Shown here in pieces: positions 43,267 to 52,720 of a DNA stretch of 64,000 bases. Numbering within the stretch: position 1 is the stretch's first letter; each line of letters starts with the position of its first letter. Location: assembly GCA_040400085.1 (NCBI GenBank), contig JBBAQX010000012.1, positions 1-64,000 of the forward strand, written 5' to 3'. The notes under the pieces are model-generated. The model saw nothing but the letters and a program-made list of their open reading frames with translations. It ran no database searches and had not been told where the DNA came from. A program made the translations under genes and the position numbers. Source of the stretch: HNR sp040400085. GTDB lineage: Bacteria > Actinomycetota > Actinomycetes > Actinomycetales > Microbacteriaceae.

Positions 43267-44577
43267 TCAATTGAGATTTGGTGGTGGCGCGTAAAAACTG
43301 GATGTACTACTTAAGCTAGACCCTACTGCTGGAGAACCAAAAGTCCCGCTGAGATCAAGTTCCGCGCGGATGACGGTTGCAAGGCGATGAATACCAATCG
43401 TAATTTCGGTCTCATCCGGATAACAAAACGACAAACGGATATTATTTTTCCCATTTCCGTCAGAATAAAATGCCGTCCCCGGTGTGTAAGCAACCAATTC
43501 CCTGACAGCCCGAGGCAACATTGCTTTGGAATCAAGCTGGGGAGGGACTGTTAACCAGACGAAAAAACCGCCGTTAGGATTTGTCCACTCCATATCCGGT
43601 AAAGAATCTTCAAGAGCAGTGATCATCGCATTTTTTCTGCTGTGGTAAATACCTCGAAAAGTGTTGATCTGAGCTAACCAATCTGTATTGGCCAGGTAAT
43701 CGGAAATAATATGCTGACTGAAAGAGCTAGGACATAAGATGGCAGACTCTGCCGCAAGTATTAGCTTTTCACGGATTGCGTGTGGAGCTAAAGCCCATCC
43801 AATTCGAAATCCCGGTGCGAGGGTCTTCGAAAAAGAACCCAGATAGATGACCCCTTCATCACTTGATCGGATAGCGTCGGGCGCTTTTTCCGTGAATGAC
43901 AGCATCCCATATGGGTTATCTTCAAGAATGAGAATCTGATATTGTCGGCAAATTTCACTGACTTGTAGGCGTCTCTCAGCACTGAGAGTGACTCCGGCAG
44001 GATTATGAAAGTTGGGGATTGTGTAAAGGAACTTTATGGTTTTGCCCTCAGATCGGAGTCTGATAATCCGTTCTTCGAGTAGCTCGGGAATGAGACCGTT
44101 CTCATCCATGGAAACGTGCGAAATTTCTGCCTGATAGGAACGAAAAATGCCGATCGCTCCGACGTAACTGGGTGATTCGGCGAGCACAACATCCCCCGGA
44201 TCGATGAAGATCTTGGTAACCAGATCTAACGCTTGCTGCGATCCCGTTGTTACGACCACATCATCAGGATTTGCAGCTATACCTTCCGCAGCCATGACCT
44301 GCGTAATCTGGTGTCTCAGCTCAGGAACTCCTTGACCAGATCCGTATTGGAGCGCTTGCGGCCCGTGAAGGGTCATTACGCGCTCAAACGCACCCGTTAT
44401 GTTGTCAGAGCACAGACCAGCAACAAACGGCATTCCTCCGGCCAGGGAGACAACTTCTGGCCTGGATGCTACGGAAAAGAGTGCCCTCACTTCAGAAACG
44501 CTAAGACCGGACGCTCTCGCGGCATAGTGGTCATACCATGGGTCGAGCCTATTTCCGATGATGGTCTGTGCCGTCAC
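43267..44577 (-). CDS. PLP-dependent class I/II aminotransferase (AlaA/MocR-type fold)
   Basis: A 436-residue fold-type I aminotransferase resembling 2-aminoadipate/aromatic aminotransferases. The PLP-binding lysine is in YLGSFSKTLAPGFRIGW near residue 245; TTGSQQALDLV and NFHNPAGVTLS are cofactor-contact motifs. No MocR DNA-binding domain. I used the GTG at 44577 (AAAGGAA five bases before); an upstream frame to 44679 lacks a signal and adds foreign residues. Beside ddl it may supply an amino acid for the cell wall, but the substrate is unknown. Confidence 0.85.
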   Translation of the reverse strand: MTAQTIIGNRLDPWYDHYAARASGLSVSEVRALFSVASRPEVVSLAGGMPFVAGLCSDNITGAFERVMTLHGPQALQYGSGQGVPELRHQITQVMAAEGIAANPDDVVVTTGSQQALDLVTKIFIDPGDVVLAESPSYVGAIGIFRSYQAEISHVSMDENGLIPELLEERIIRLRSEGKTIKFLYTIPNFHNPAGVTLSAERRLQVSEICRQYQILILEDNPYGMLSFTEKAPDAIRSSDEGVIYLGSFSKTLAPGFRIGWALAPHAIREKLILAAESAILCPSSFSQHIISDYLANTDWLAQINTFRGIYHSRKNAMITALEDSLPDMEWTNPNGGFFVWLTVPPQLDSKAMLPRAVRELVAYTPGTAFYSDGNGKNNIRLSFCYPDETEITIGIHRLATVIRAELDLSGTFGSPAVGSSLSSTSSFYAPPPNLN

Positions 44578-45023
44578 GCAGGTTCCTTTAATTTGTCGGG
44601 GTTGAGATTCTAGATACTCCGGATACAACAACCCTACTCCGAATAAAATTCGGTAATGACTGCAGTAACTACCGATCATTATTTAATTTATTCGGTAATA
44701 AGCGGAAATTTATTAATATTATTCAACATAAGTCATAAATCAGGACCTAGAAAAACTTCCAACAATGCGATGGCAAGTAAATCCTGCGATTATCGCCTTC
44801 AGTTATTTTGTTGCTTGGAATTTGCTGAGCAACCAGGAAAACTTAACGCTGTTCATCGCGCACAAACGCGCGGGCACGGTTTTAGGGGCAACGGAACGAC
44901 AAGAGATGACATAAAAATAGCTTTGCGGCATCCGATCATCGAATGCCGCAAAGCCACTTACTGTTTTTTATTTGTGAGCCTTATCGCCAAGCAGGTATGG
45001 CTAAAGGAAAGGACGTTCGAAAT
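44578..45023. other. AT-rich promoter region of the aminotransferase-ddl unit
   Basis: A 446-base noncoding region. It contains a near-direct repeat ATTCGGTAAT (about 44648 and 44689) around the likely promoter of the aminotransferase, a very AT-rich run near 44680-44730, and the trxA terminator near its far end. No gene was found. Confidence 0.5.
44920..44954 (-). terminator. Terminator of trxA
   Basis: A 12-bp stem (GCTTTGCGGCAT / ATGCCGCAAAGC) extended by CGAT-C-ATCG inside; on the minus strand TATTTTTATG follows. It ends the trxB-trxA unit. Confidence 0.85.
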
Positions 45024-45344
45024 TTAGAGAAAGTCGACGAGTTCTTTTTCAATGGCAACCTTTGGCTGCGCGCCGATGATTGTCTTTACCTCTTCGCCAC
45101 CCTTGAAAACCTTCATCGCGGGGATAGAGGTAATACGGTATTTGGCAGCAAGAGAAGGGTTTTCGTCAACGTTCAGTTTGACGATGGTGATTTTATCCGA
45201 ATTCTCTGAGGCGATCTGGTCAAGTACAGGCCCAACCAAACGGCAAGGACCGCACCATTCAGCCCAGAAATCAACGAGTACTGGCTTGTCGCTGTTGAGA
45301 ACTTCTTCGGTAAAAGTTGCTTCGGTTACATCGTGTGCAGACAT
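45024..45344 (-). CDS. trxA: Thioredoxin
   Basis: A 106-residue thioredoxin with the redox-active WCGPC motif (Cys31, Cys34) and the cis-Pro loop TSIPAMKVF near residue 74. It is reduced by the adjacent TrxB; the two are 23 bases apart on the same strand. Confidence 0.97.
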   Translation of the reverse strand: MSAHDVTEATFTEEVLNSDKPVLVDFWAEWCGPCRLVGPVLDQIASENSDKITIVKLNVDENPSLAAKYRITSIPAMKVFKGGEEVKTIIGAQPKVAIEKELVDFL

Positions 45345-45367
45345 AATAAATCTCCTTTGGGTTTATG

Positions 45368-46294
45368 TTATTTGCCGCGGGCGGCAAGGTAGTGTTCAGC
45401 ATCAAGGGCGGCAACCGTACCTGAGGCTGCAGCCGTCACTGCCTGACGGTAAGTGGGGTCGATCACATCGCCTGCCGCAAAAACACCGTCGACAGATGTT
45501 TTGGAACTGCGTCCGGCAACGGCAATTGTGCCTTCGTCAGTAAGATCCAATTTGCCATGAACCAAGTGAGTCCTAGGATCATTACCGATTGCGATGAATA
45601 AGCCGTCAAGCGGGATTTCGCTCGTTTCGCCGCTTACGGTATCGCGGAGGGAAACCCCATCCACGGCTTCCTCACCTGAGATACCGACAACCTCGGAGTT
45701 CCACACAAACTCGATCTTCTCGTTATCAAAGGCGCGTTGTTGCATAATCTTTGAGGCGCGTAATGTGTCCTTACGGTGAATCACATACACCTTTGAGGCG
45801 AAGCGGGTGAGGAAGGTAGCCTCTTCCATCGCGGAATCTCCACCACCCACAACTGCAATAGTTTTCTCTTTGAAGAAGAAACCATCACACGTTGCACACC
45901 AGGACACCCCGCGGCCTGATAGTCGCTCCTCATCAGCTAATCCGAGCTTGCGATAGGCGGATCCCGTGGCAAAAATGATGGCATGAGCCTCATGGGTTTC
46001 GCCGTTTCCGAGTGTAACCTTCTTGATATCCCCAGACAGGTCGAGATCCGTGACATCATCATAGGCCACGGTTGTACCGAACTTTTCTGCCTGCTCCTGC
46101 ATCATGTCCATAAGAGCAGGCCCCTGAACTCCCTCGGGAAAACCAGGAAAATTTTCGACCTCAGTAGTATTCATGAGCTCACCACCGGCTTCCACCGAAC
46201 TTGCAAGCAGCAATGGCTCAAAGCCGGCACGAGATGCGTAAATGGCTGCAGTGTATCCGGCGGGACCTGAGCCAATGATAATGATGTGTCGCAA
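45368..46294 (-). CDS. trxB: Thioredoxin reductase
   Basis: A 308-residue FAD/NADPH enzyme. FAD motif IIGSGPAGYTAAIYASRAG at the N-terminus, NADPH motif VVGGGDSAMEEA near 152, redox pair in CATCDG (Cys133, Cys136), and the C-terminal FAD motif GVFAAGDVIDPTYRQAVTAA. Forms an operon with trxA. In other actinobacteria sigM and murJ lie just upstream; here a DUF6049 gene does. Confidence 0.97.
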   Translation of the reverse strand: MRHIIIIGSGPAGYTAAIYASRAGFEPLLLASSVEAGGELMNTTEVENFPGFPEGVQGPALMDMMQEQAEKFGTTVAYDDVTDLDLSGDIKKVTLGNGETHEAHAIIFATGSAYRKLGLADEERLSGRGVSWCATCDGFFFKEKTIAVVGGGDSAMEEATFLTRFASKVYVIHRKDTLRASKIMQQRAFDNEKIEFVWNSEVVGISGEEAVDGVSLRDTVSGETSEIPLDGLFIAIGNDPRTHLVHGKLDLTDEGTIAVAGRSSKTSVDGVFAAGDVIDPTYRQAVTAAASGTVAALDAEHYLAARGK

Positions 46295-46364
46295 GCGAAA
46301 CTCTCCTTATGTGTCGGGGAATATAACCCATCCTATTGTTCAGTTATTCCCACCGATGCGTGTA

Positions 46365-48575
46365 TTACCTGGGAAGAAGAGAATTCTGGTGCGCAGTCTC
46401 ATTTTCGGGATCATTTTCCTGATCCAGCCGTCGTTTACGATTTCTTACGCTGCGCCACGCCCCGAAACCGAGAAAACCAGCAACGAGAATCCCCATCACG
46501 ACCAGTCCGATCGTCTCCCACTGTGCCCGAATGCTGAGCGGAATATGGACGGGAGTTCCGATGAGTTGTCCTGCTTCGCTGCGGAGAGTCACCGTTAGGT
46601 TTACCTCCCCATTAGATACCCGCGAGGTAACGGGAACCTTGATCGTGTTTTGCGCGTTTGCTTCCACACGCGTGACCTCGTCAGCATCCGTAATCGTAAT
46701 TCTATTGTTGGATGCCTCGGTGTGGATACCGACTTTGGCCGGAAACGGCGAAGAATTACTTACCTGAACTGGAACTTCAGATTGCGCTGAGGCTACAGTA
46801 ATCGTCTGTGAAGAGGTAATGCTGACCCAATTGAGAGTCGCAGTATCCGTTTCGAAATAAGGAATTGTTCTGTCTGAGAAGGTGTTGCCCGGTCTCGCGA
46901 TCGAGGTGCTAAAAAGGTTGAGTACCCGTGCCCGTTGAATACCGATAGGCAATTGAGGACTCTCGAAAATAGCTGAGAAATCAACAATTTTATTTTCTGA
47001 TATCAGTCCCTCGCGAAGCGTAGACAGCCGATCGGGGCTGATCGCCCTCTCAGTCAGGTCTAGCTTGAGCGGTTCGGGAACTGAGCCCCCCTCGGAGGTG
47101 AGCGTAGTTGAAGCATCGTTCAGCGATAACATCTGAGTCCAAGGGAGGGCAGAAAGTGAATTTACCGTATCCGTGATGCGACTATTTCCCGCAATCTTGG
47201 AACGGTCAAGGGCTACCATGATGTGCTGACGCGCACCAGCGCCCTTCTGAGCAAGCAGGGCAAGGTCTGAGGCAGTGTGACTGGCTCCCGCAGCGTATTC
47301 CAGGCTATTCGTTGCAGATAGCTGTTCGCCGAGGGAGGCTGTGGTATCGCTGTCGATAATGAGCGATTTTGAGCCGCTCACAGCAGCTCGTGCGTTTGTG
47401 TACAGAGTTGGCTGGATATCCAGGTTGTCAGAATCGATGATGATGGTATCGAAACCATTATTGGACATAAAAGTAAGATCATCTGCCACGATTGAATTAG
47501 CAGAAGGCCATGCTGTTTTGGGGAGTGTGTAGTTCCATGCGCTTAGCTCATCTGCGGTGAGAGCTGTACCCTCTGTTGACGTTGGCTGGCTTGAGACGTC
47601 TCGCTTAGGATCATAGAAATCGAGGTTCTTCACGCTGAGGGGTCGGTCCAACCCGATTTGGGATTGTGCGGAGAGGTCGGCGTCTGAAAATTGCAATGCG
47701 AAACTAGGGTTGGTGGCAGCGGCCAACTGCTTCAGCCAATCTTTGGCGGATGTAGGGGCCGAGTCCGCAAGGATTCGAATTGAAGCAATCACCCGGGGAT
47801 CGATTGCAAGAACAGCGTTAGCCGCTATCGCAGCGTTCAGAGATTGTGCGAGCGAGCCATTGCTTGCAGTCAGCTCTGCGAGTTTGTCGCTGCCCGCAAG
47901 ACCGAAGATATCGGAAGGGAGAACCAGCGGAATTATGGGGGTTACTATTACCGATCCCTTCGCAGCAACTTGACCCCATACGATGCTGCTGCGTCCGGAT
48001 AGCGGGTCGCTAATGTCTTTTCCCGTGACATTAGCGGCAATCGTATACACACCAGGTTCCGCAGGATTTAGCCCGAGAGAAGCCGCCGGGAACGTAAAAC
48101 CCTGTTCAACGCTGGAATGATTTGCGATCCGATCAATTCCGCCCGTATACACAATTGTTCCCAGCTGACCCTCGGGAGGATTCTCCTCGTTCACAGCTTC
48201 GCTCAGGTTAGCAGTATCGGGAATTCGGTTACGGTCAACGTGGATTTTGACGGCTAGGCTCGTAACATCCACGTCGGTATTGTTATTTACCCTTACCGAT
48301 ACCGACAGTGTGCTCTGATCAACTGCGACGAGGGGTGAACTCGGTGCCATCGCCAGCGAAAAATCTTTCACTTCGGCTGGAACGTCAGACGTGATCTGAG
48401 TCGTATTTACCTCGGAAACAGGTTGAACTACAGATCCAATGGCTGAGCGGGCGGACTCGAAAGTAACCCCAGTGAAGGCCAAGCTGCCAAGTAGTACCGC
48501 GATCAGAACAGCGCCGCCCGCCACGATCGCAGGGTACCGGAGAGCGCGAGAACGGGTTTTACGCGCTTCGGACAT
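46365..48575 (-). CDS. DUF6049 extracytoplasmic membrane protein
   Basis: A 736-residue protein with an N-terminal helix (about 13-36) after a basic tail, a large extracytoplasmic region made of beta-rich domains, and a C-terminal helix near 690-712 followed by a basic tail. It resembles the Rv3909 family always found beside the CCA-adding enzyme and usually MurJ. It is thought to be an envelope protein but its role is unknown. I used the ATG at 48575 as it begins the basic tail and signal-like helix; a longer frame reaches 48950 but overlaps the divergent cca gene. No clear ribosome binding site. Confidence 0.85.
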   Translation of the reverse strand: MSEARKTRSRALRYPAIVAGGAVLIAVLLGSLAFTGVTFESARSAIGSVVQPVSEVNTTQITSDVPAEVKDFSLAMAPSSPLVAVDQSTLSVSVRVNNNTDVDVTSLAVKIHVDRNRIPDTANLSEAVNEENPPEGQLGTIVYTGGIDRIANHSSVEQGFTFPAASLGLNPAEPGVYTIAANVTGKDISDPLSGRSSIVWGQVAAKGSVIVTPIIPLVLPSDIFGLAGSDKLAELTASNGSLAQSLNAAIAANAVLAIDPRVIASIRILADSAPTSAKDWLKQLAAATNPSFALQFSDADLSAQSQIGLDRPLSVKNLDFYDPKRDVSSQPTSTEGTALTADELSAWNYTLPKTAWPSANSIVADDLTFMSNNGFDTIIIDSDNLDIQPTLYTNARAAVSGSKSLIIDSDTTASLGEQLSATNSLEYAAGASHTASDLALLAQKGAGARQHIMVALDRSKIAGNSRITDTVNSLSALPWTQMLSLNDASTTLTSEGGSVPEPLKLDLTERAISPDRLSTLREGLISENKIVDFSAIFESPQLPIGIQRARVLNLFSTSIARPGNTFSDRTIPYFETDTATLNWVSITSSQTITVASAQSEVPVQVSNSSPFPAKVGIHTEASNNRITITDADEVTRVEANAQNTIKVPVTSRVSNGEVNLTVTLRSEAGQLIGTPVHIPLSIRAQWETIGLVVMGILVAGFLGFGAWRSVRNRKRRLDQENDPENETAHQNSLLPR

Positions 48576-48699
48576 ACACGAGATTCTACGATGTAACCCT
48601 GTGGAAAACATTCGTGGCGTACCGCTGAGTGCATTTTCTGTCGGATTTTCACTGGTCCATTGCAAAATTTGCGCAGCTTGACCCTCTAACATTGCAATC

Positions 48700-50148
48700 A
48701 TGCTTAACATGTCTGACTCCGTTGCCGCGCTACGTTCAGTTGCCGAGTCTCCCGTTGTAAGTTTGTTGTCGGCCGCATTCTCCAATGCCGGCCACGAACT
48801 CGCTTTAGTTGGGGGACCTGTCAGGGACGCGCTACTTGGACGTACAGTCAACGACCTTGATTTCACCACCTCGGCATCCCCGGACGAGATTTTGCGCATC
48901 GTAAAGCCGCATTCCTCTGCGCAGTGGGATGTCGGTCGAGCTTTTGGCACTATCGCAGCTCAGATCGGGGAGGAAAGCGTTGAGATAACAACGTATAGAG
49001 CGGATAGTTATGACTCCGACTCGCGAAAACCAGAGGTCGTATTTGGCGACAATATCGAGGGTGATCTGCGACGCCGAGACTTCACTGTGAACGCGATGGC
49101 CCTCCGACTTCCCGATCAGGTCCTCATCGACCCCTACGGGGGCGTAGAAGACCTGCTTGAAGCCCGGCTCCGCACTCCTGGAACCCCGGAGCAATCGTTT
49201 AGCGACGATCCCCTTCGTATGATGCGCGCCGCCCGATTTGCATCTCAGCTGAGCTTTGAGGTCGACCCTGGCGTGTTTACTGCAATGCAGAGTATGGCTG
49301 AGCGACTCGCGATAATTTCACGAGAGAGAATAAGGGATGAGCTGAACAAGCTACTCTCCACGGACAACCCTCGGGTTGGTCTCTCTATCTTGGTAGATAC
49401 CGGGTTGATGGAGCATTTCCTTCCCGAAGTACCAGAGCTGAAACTTACCGCAGACGATCACAACAGACACAAGGATGTGTACCAACACAGCCTTACTGTT
49501 TTGGAGCAGGCAATCTCGCTTGAAAAGGAACGCTCACGAGAAAAGGATGCCGTCCCAGACCTGGTCCTCCGGCTCGCCGCCCTGCTTCACGACATAGGTA
49601 AGCCCTCCACACGACGTTTTGAGGGTGGCGGAGTTGTCACCTTTCACCATCACGATGTTGTCGGCTCGAAGATGGCAAAGAAACGACTTCGAGAGCTTCG
49701 CTACGACAATGACACCATCAAGGCTGTCGGTCGCCTCGTAGAACTACACCTCAGATTCTTCGGCTACACCGACGCAAAGTGGTCGGATTCCGCAGTTCGG
49801 CGTTACGTGCGCGACGCCGGATCGTATCTTGACCAGTTGCATATTCTGGTTCGAGCAGACGTCACTACCCAAAACATTCGAAAGGCGGACAGGCTCGCGT
49901 TTGCTTATGACGATCTAGAGGAACGCATCCGTATCCTTCGCGATCAGGAGGAAATGGACTCCGTTCGCCCCGATCTCGATGGGGAGCAGATTATGCGACT
50001 GCTGGGCATTCGGCCCGGCCCTGTCGTCGGAAAGGCCTATAAGTTCTTGATGGAGCTTCGGCTCGACGAGGGCGTACTTGGCGAGGAAGAGGCTACGACC
50101 AGGTTGCTCGCCTGGGCGCGGGAAGAGGGAATCGAGACGTCACGATGA
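48700..50148 (+). CDS. cca: CCA-adding tRNA nucleotidyltransferase
   Basis: A 482-residue class II nucleotidyltransferase that adds CCA to tRNA ends; needed here because the window's tRNA genes lack encoded CCA. Catalytic GGPVRDALLGR and DLDFTT near residue 40-50, the RRDFTVNAMAL motif, and an HD domain near 255-330 (LLHDIGKPSTR). ATG at 48700, with a second ATG three codons later. Its stop codon overlaps the deacetylase start (ATGA). Confidence 0.95.
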   Translation: MLNMSDSVAALRSVAESPVVSLLSAAFSNAGHELALVGGPVRDALLGRTVNDLDFTTSASPDEILRIVKPHSSAQWDVGRAFGTIAAQIGEESVEITTYRADSYDSDSRKPEVVFGDNIEGDLRRRDFTVNAMALRLPDQVLIDPYGGVEDLLEARLRTPGTPEQSFSDDPLRMMRAARFASQLSFEVDPGVFTAMQSMAERLAIISRERIRDELNKLLSTDNPRVGLSILVDTGLMEHFLPEVPELKLTADDHNRHKDVYQHSLTVLEQAISLEKERSREKDAVPDLVLRLAALLHDIGKPSTRRFEGGGVVTFHHHDVVGSKMAKKRLRELRYDNDTIKAVGRLVELHLRFFGYTDAKWSDSAVRRYVRDAGSYLDQLHILVRADVTTQNIRKADRLAFAYDDLEERIRILRDQEEMDSVRPDLDGEQIMRLLGIRPGPVVGKAYKFLMELRLDEGVLGEEEATTRLLAWAREEGIETSR

Positions 50149-50891
50149 GTGTTCGGCCATTGACAGATGCACAGCGAGTTCTCTTTATCCACGCTCATCC
50201 GGATGATGAAACTATTTCGACAGGCGGAACTATTGCGTTGATGGTCGAGCGCGGCGTCCACGTCACCGTGCTTACCTCGAACAGAGGAGAAGGTGGCGAG
50301 GTCGTACCCGGGCCGCTGAGCGCCCTGCAGGGGACAGAGCAGCTTGGCCCGTATCGTGTCGGGGAGATAGCGCGAGCGATGGCGGCGCTCGGGGTGACGG
50401 ATCAGCGTTTCTTGGGGGCGGCATCCGCTCGAATCGATGGAAAAGTTTTTCGTGAGTACCGGGATTCTGGGATGCAATGGGGGCTGGATGGATTTGCGGT
50501 TCCAGATCCGGCAGCCCCTGCAAAATCGTTCTGCCGGGCGACGTTCGACGAGGTCCTTGCGGATGCGCGCAGCGTGGCTCTCGACGTAAACCCCGACGCA
50601 ATCGTGAGTTACGACGAGAATGGTGGTTACGGGCATCCTGATCATGTGCGCTGCCATGAGATCGCGGTCGAACTCTCGCGCGACCTGTCTGTTCCGTTCT
50701 ACATGGTGGTGCCTGCAGGTTCGCCCGCCGAGGTCGATATTGAGGTCGATATTGGGCCGGCTTTCGATAGGAAGGTGGCTGCCCTGCGCGCCCACCAGAC
50801 TCAACTCACGGTTCACGGTACCGACCTGGTTCACTCGGGAGGCCAGCGCCAGGCGATTGACCGAGTGGAGCGGTTTCGTTTATTTGTGTGA
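50145..50891 (+). CDS. PIG-L family N-deacetylase (MshB-like)
   Basis: A 248-residue zinc-dependent deacetylase. The metal-binding HAHPDDE (residues 15-21) and GGYGHPDHVRCHE near 164 are conserved. PIG-L enzymes in actinobacteria include MshB and Mca of mycothiol metabolism; the size (248, shorter than about 300) leaves the exact role open. Coupled to cca by ATGA. Its 3' end overlaps the convergent acyl-CoA ligase by 12 bases. A GAGGTCGATATT duplication adds Glu-Val-Asp-Ile twice near residue 197. Confidence 0.85.
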   Translation: MSVRPLTDAQRVLFIHAHPDDETISTGGTIALMVERGVHVTVLTSNRGEGGEVVPGPLSALQGTEQLGPYRVGEIARAMAALGVTDQRFLGAASARIDGKVFREYRDSGMQWGLDGFAVPDPAAPAKSFCRATFDEVLADARSVALDVNPDAIVSYDENGGYGHPDHVRCHEIAVELSRDLSVPFYMVVPAGSPAEVDIEVDIGPAFDRKVAALRAHQTQLTVHGTDLVHSGGQRQAIDRVERFRLFV

Positions 50892-52583
50892 TTGTTTGGC
50901 CACGAGCGAGTCGCGGATCTGACGGCGCAATACTTTGCCGATGAGAGACCTCGGCAGCTCGTCCACCTGAACGATTCTCTTGGGAACCTTGTACGCCGTG
51001 AGATTAATGCGGCAAAAATCGCGGAGAGCCGTCGGGTCGAAGGCAGCTCCGTTTCGCACTATGACAACTGCGGTGACGTCTTCACCGCCGCCGGTGCGGG
51101 GAAGGCCGACAACTGCCGCGCCTTCGATATCAGGGTGCCGCATGAGGGTCTCTTCGACCTCCGAGGGGGAAACGTTGAAACCACCCGTGATGATGATTTC
51201 TTTGATCCTGTCGATGACCGTCACAAAGCCGTCTTCGGACACCGTGACGATATCTCCGGTGCGTAGCCATCCCCCCTCGAGTAGGGTGGCGGCGGTGTCT
51301 TCGTCACGGCCCCAATAACCTTGGAACACCTGCGGTCCACGGATAAGCAGTTCTCCTGCCTCGCCGATATCTAGGTCTTCCGTTGGGTTGTCGGGATTGA
51401 TCACGCGGATTTCGGTGCTGGGGAAGGGGACTCCAACGGTGCCTGGCCTCCGCGACGGCCCGATGGGGTTTCCGAGGGCAACCGGTGAGGATTCGGTCAT
51501 TCCATAGCCCTCGACGAGGAGCCCACCTGTGGCTTGTTCCCACCTGGTGACCGTCGCAACGGGCAGCGACATTGCGCCGGAGATCGCGAAACGGATGCTC
51601 GACAGATCAATACCGCGTTGTTCAGACGATCTCGCCAGTTGATCATAGATCGGAGGGACAGCCGGCAGGAATGTGGGGGGATTCTTTTTGGCGCTTGCGA
51701 GCACGGTTTCAACGTTGAACTTGGGAAAGAGTACGAGCTTCGCGCCCATGCTCATTGCGAAGGTAAGGCAGAGGGTCATGCCGTACGCGTGGAAAAGCGG
51801 AAGGACACCGTAGAAGATTTCCTCTCCTCTGACCAGCCCCGGGACCCATGCCTCTCCCTGCATTGCGTTTGCCCTGAGGTTTCGGTGGGTCAGAATGACG
51901 CCCTTCGGGAATCCCGTGGTACCGCTGGTGTATTGCAGTAGCGCAATATCGTTGATTCCAGGGCGGGGGAATTTTTTGGATAGCTTCTTGCCGCTCAGAA
52001 GTTTTTTCCAGGTGAAAACATTATGTGCCGAGGGTTTCGACGTCATAGCGGAGCGGCTTTTTCTTGCCTGGGGGAGAGGAAGCCGGAGGGCCAGGCGCTT
52101 CCCAAGGGGGAGCGCATCCGACATGTTAACCGAGATAATTGTGTCTACGGAGATGTCATCCGGAAAATCACTGATGGTGTCGTAAATCTTGTCCCAGACA
52201 ATTGCGACTTTTGCACCGTGATCTTCGAATTGATGCCGCAGCTCGCGGGGCGTATAGAGCGGGTTATGCTCGACGACGATTGCGCCGAGCCTCAGCGTCG
52301 CATAGAACGCCACGACATGCTGCGGGCAATTGGGTAACACCAAAGCCAGACGATCACCTGCTCTGACGCCAACCCTGCGAAGTCCTTCCGCGGCGCGGGC
52401 GATCTGATCTGCCATTTCCGAGTAAGAGGTTTCGGCGCCATAGAACGACAGCGCCGTTTTGTCTGCGTACTTTGCCACGGAGGCATCGAGCATGTCTACG
52501 AGCGACTCTGTCGGCTCGGGGATCTCGTGAGGAACCCCATCTGCGTATGAGCTCAGCCAGGGTTTATTTTCGTAACGGTACAT
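50880..52583 (-). CDS. Long-chain fatty acid--CoA ligase (AMP-binding)
   Basis: A 567-residue ANL-superfamily enzyme activating fatty acids to acyl-CoA via acyl-adenylate. Motifs: ATP loop YTSGTTGFPKGV near residue 219, VEGYGMTESSPVA near 366, GWLRTGDIV near 450, and the C-terminal lysine region PRSLIGKVLRRQIRD. Single gene with its own promoter region; the neighbouring acyltransferase could use its product. Confidence 0.93.
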   Translation of the reverse strand: MYRYENKPWLSSYADGVPHEIPEPTESLVDMLDASVAKYADKTALSFYGAETSYSEMADQIARAAEGLRRVGVRAGDRLALVLPNCPQHVVAFYATLRLGAIVVEHNPLYTPRELRHQFEDHGAKVAIVWDKIYDTISDFPDDISVDTIISVNMSDALPLGKRLALRLPLPQARKSRSAMTSKPSAHNVFTWKKLLSGKKLSKKFPRPGINDIALLQYTSGTTGFPKGVILTHRNLRANAMQGEAWVPGLVRGEEIFYGVLPLFHAYGMTLCLTFAMSMGAKLVLFPKFNVETVLASAKKNPPTFLPAVPPIYDQLARSSEQRGIDLSSIRFAISGAMSLPVATVTRWEQATGGLLVEGYGMTESSPVALGNPIGPSRRPGTVGVPFPSTEIRVINPDNPTEDLDIGEAGELLIRGPQVFQGYWGRDEDTAATLLEGGWLRTGDIVTVSEDGFVTVIDRIKEIIITGGFNVSPSEVEETLMRHPDIEGAAVVGLPRTGGGEDVTAVVIVRNGAAFDPTALRDFCRINLTAYKVPKRIVQVDELPRSLIGKVLRRQIRDSLVAKQSHK

Positions 52584-52720
52584 CGGGTCCTCCCCTGATT
52601 GACGCTATTCTCATAGTTTAGTTCTGTGGGGCAGCTGTGGCCGGGATATTCAGGTACTTCGGACGATTCAATGTTTGCTGGTTACGGTGATTCTGTTCGC
52701 CGCATATTGCGAGAATACCG

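Noticed and set aside
48576..48950. N-terminal extension of the DUF6049 gene
   Set aside because: It would overlap the start of the divergent CCA enzyme gene and place 125 residues before the signal-like helix.
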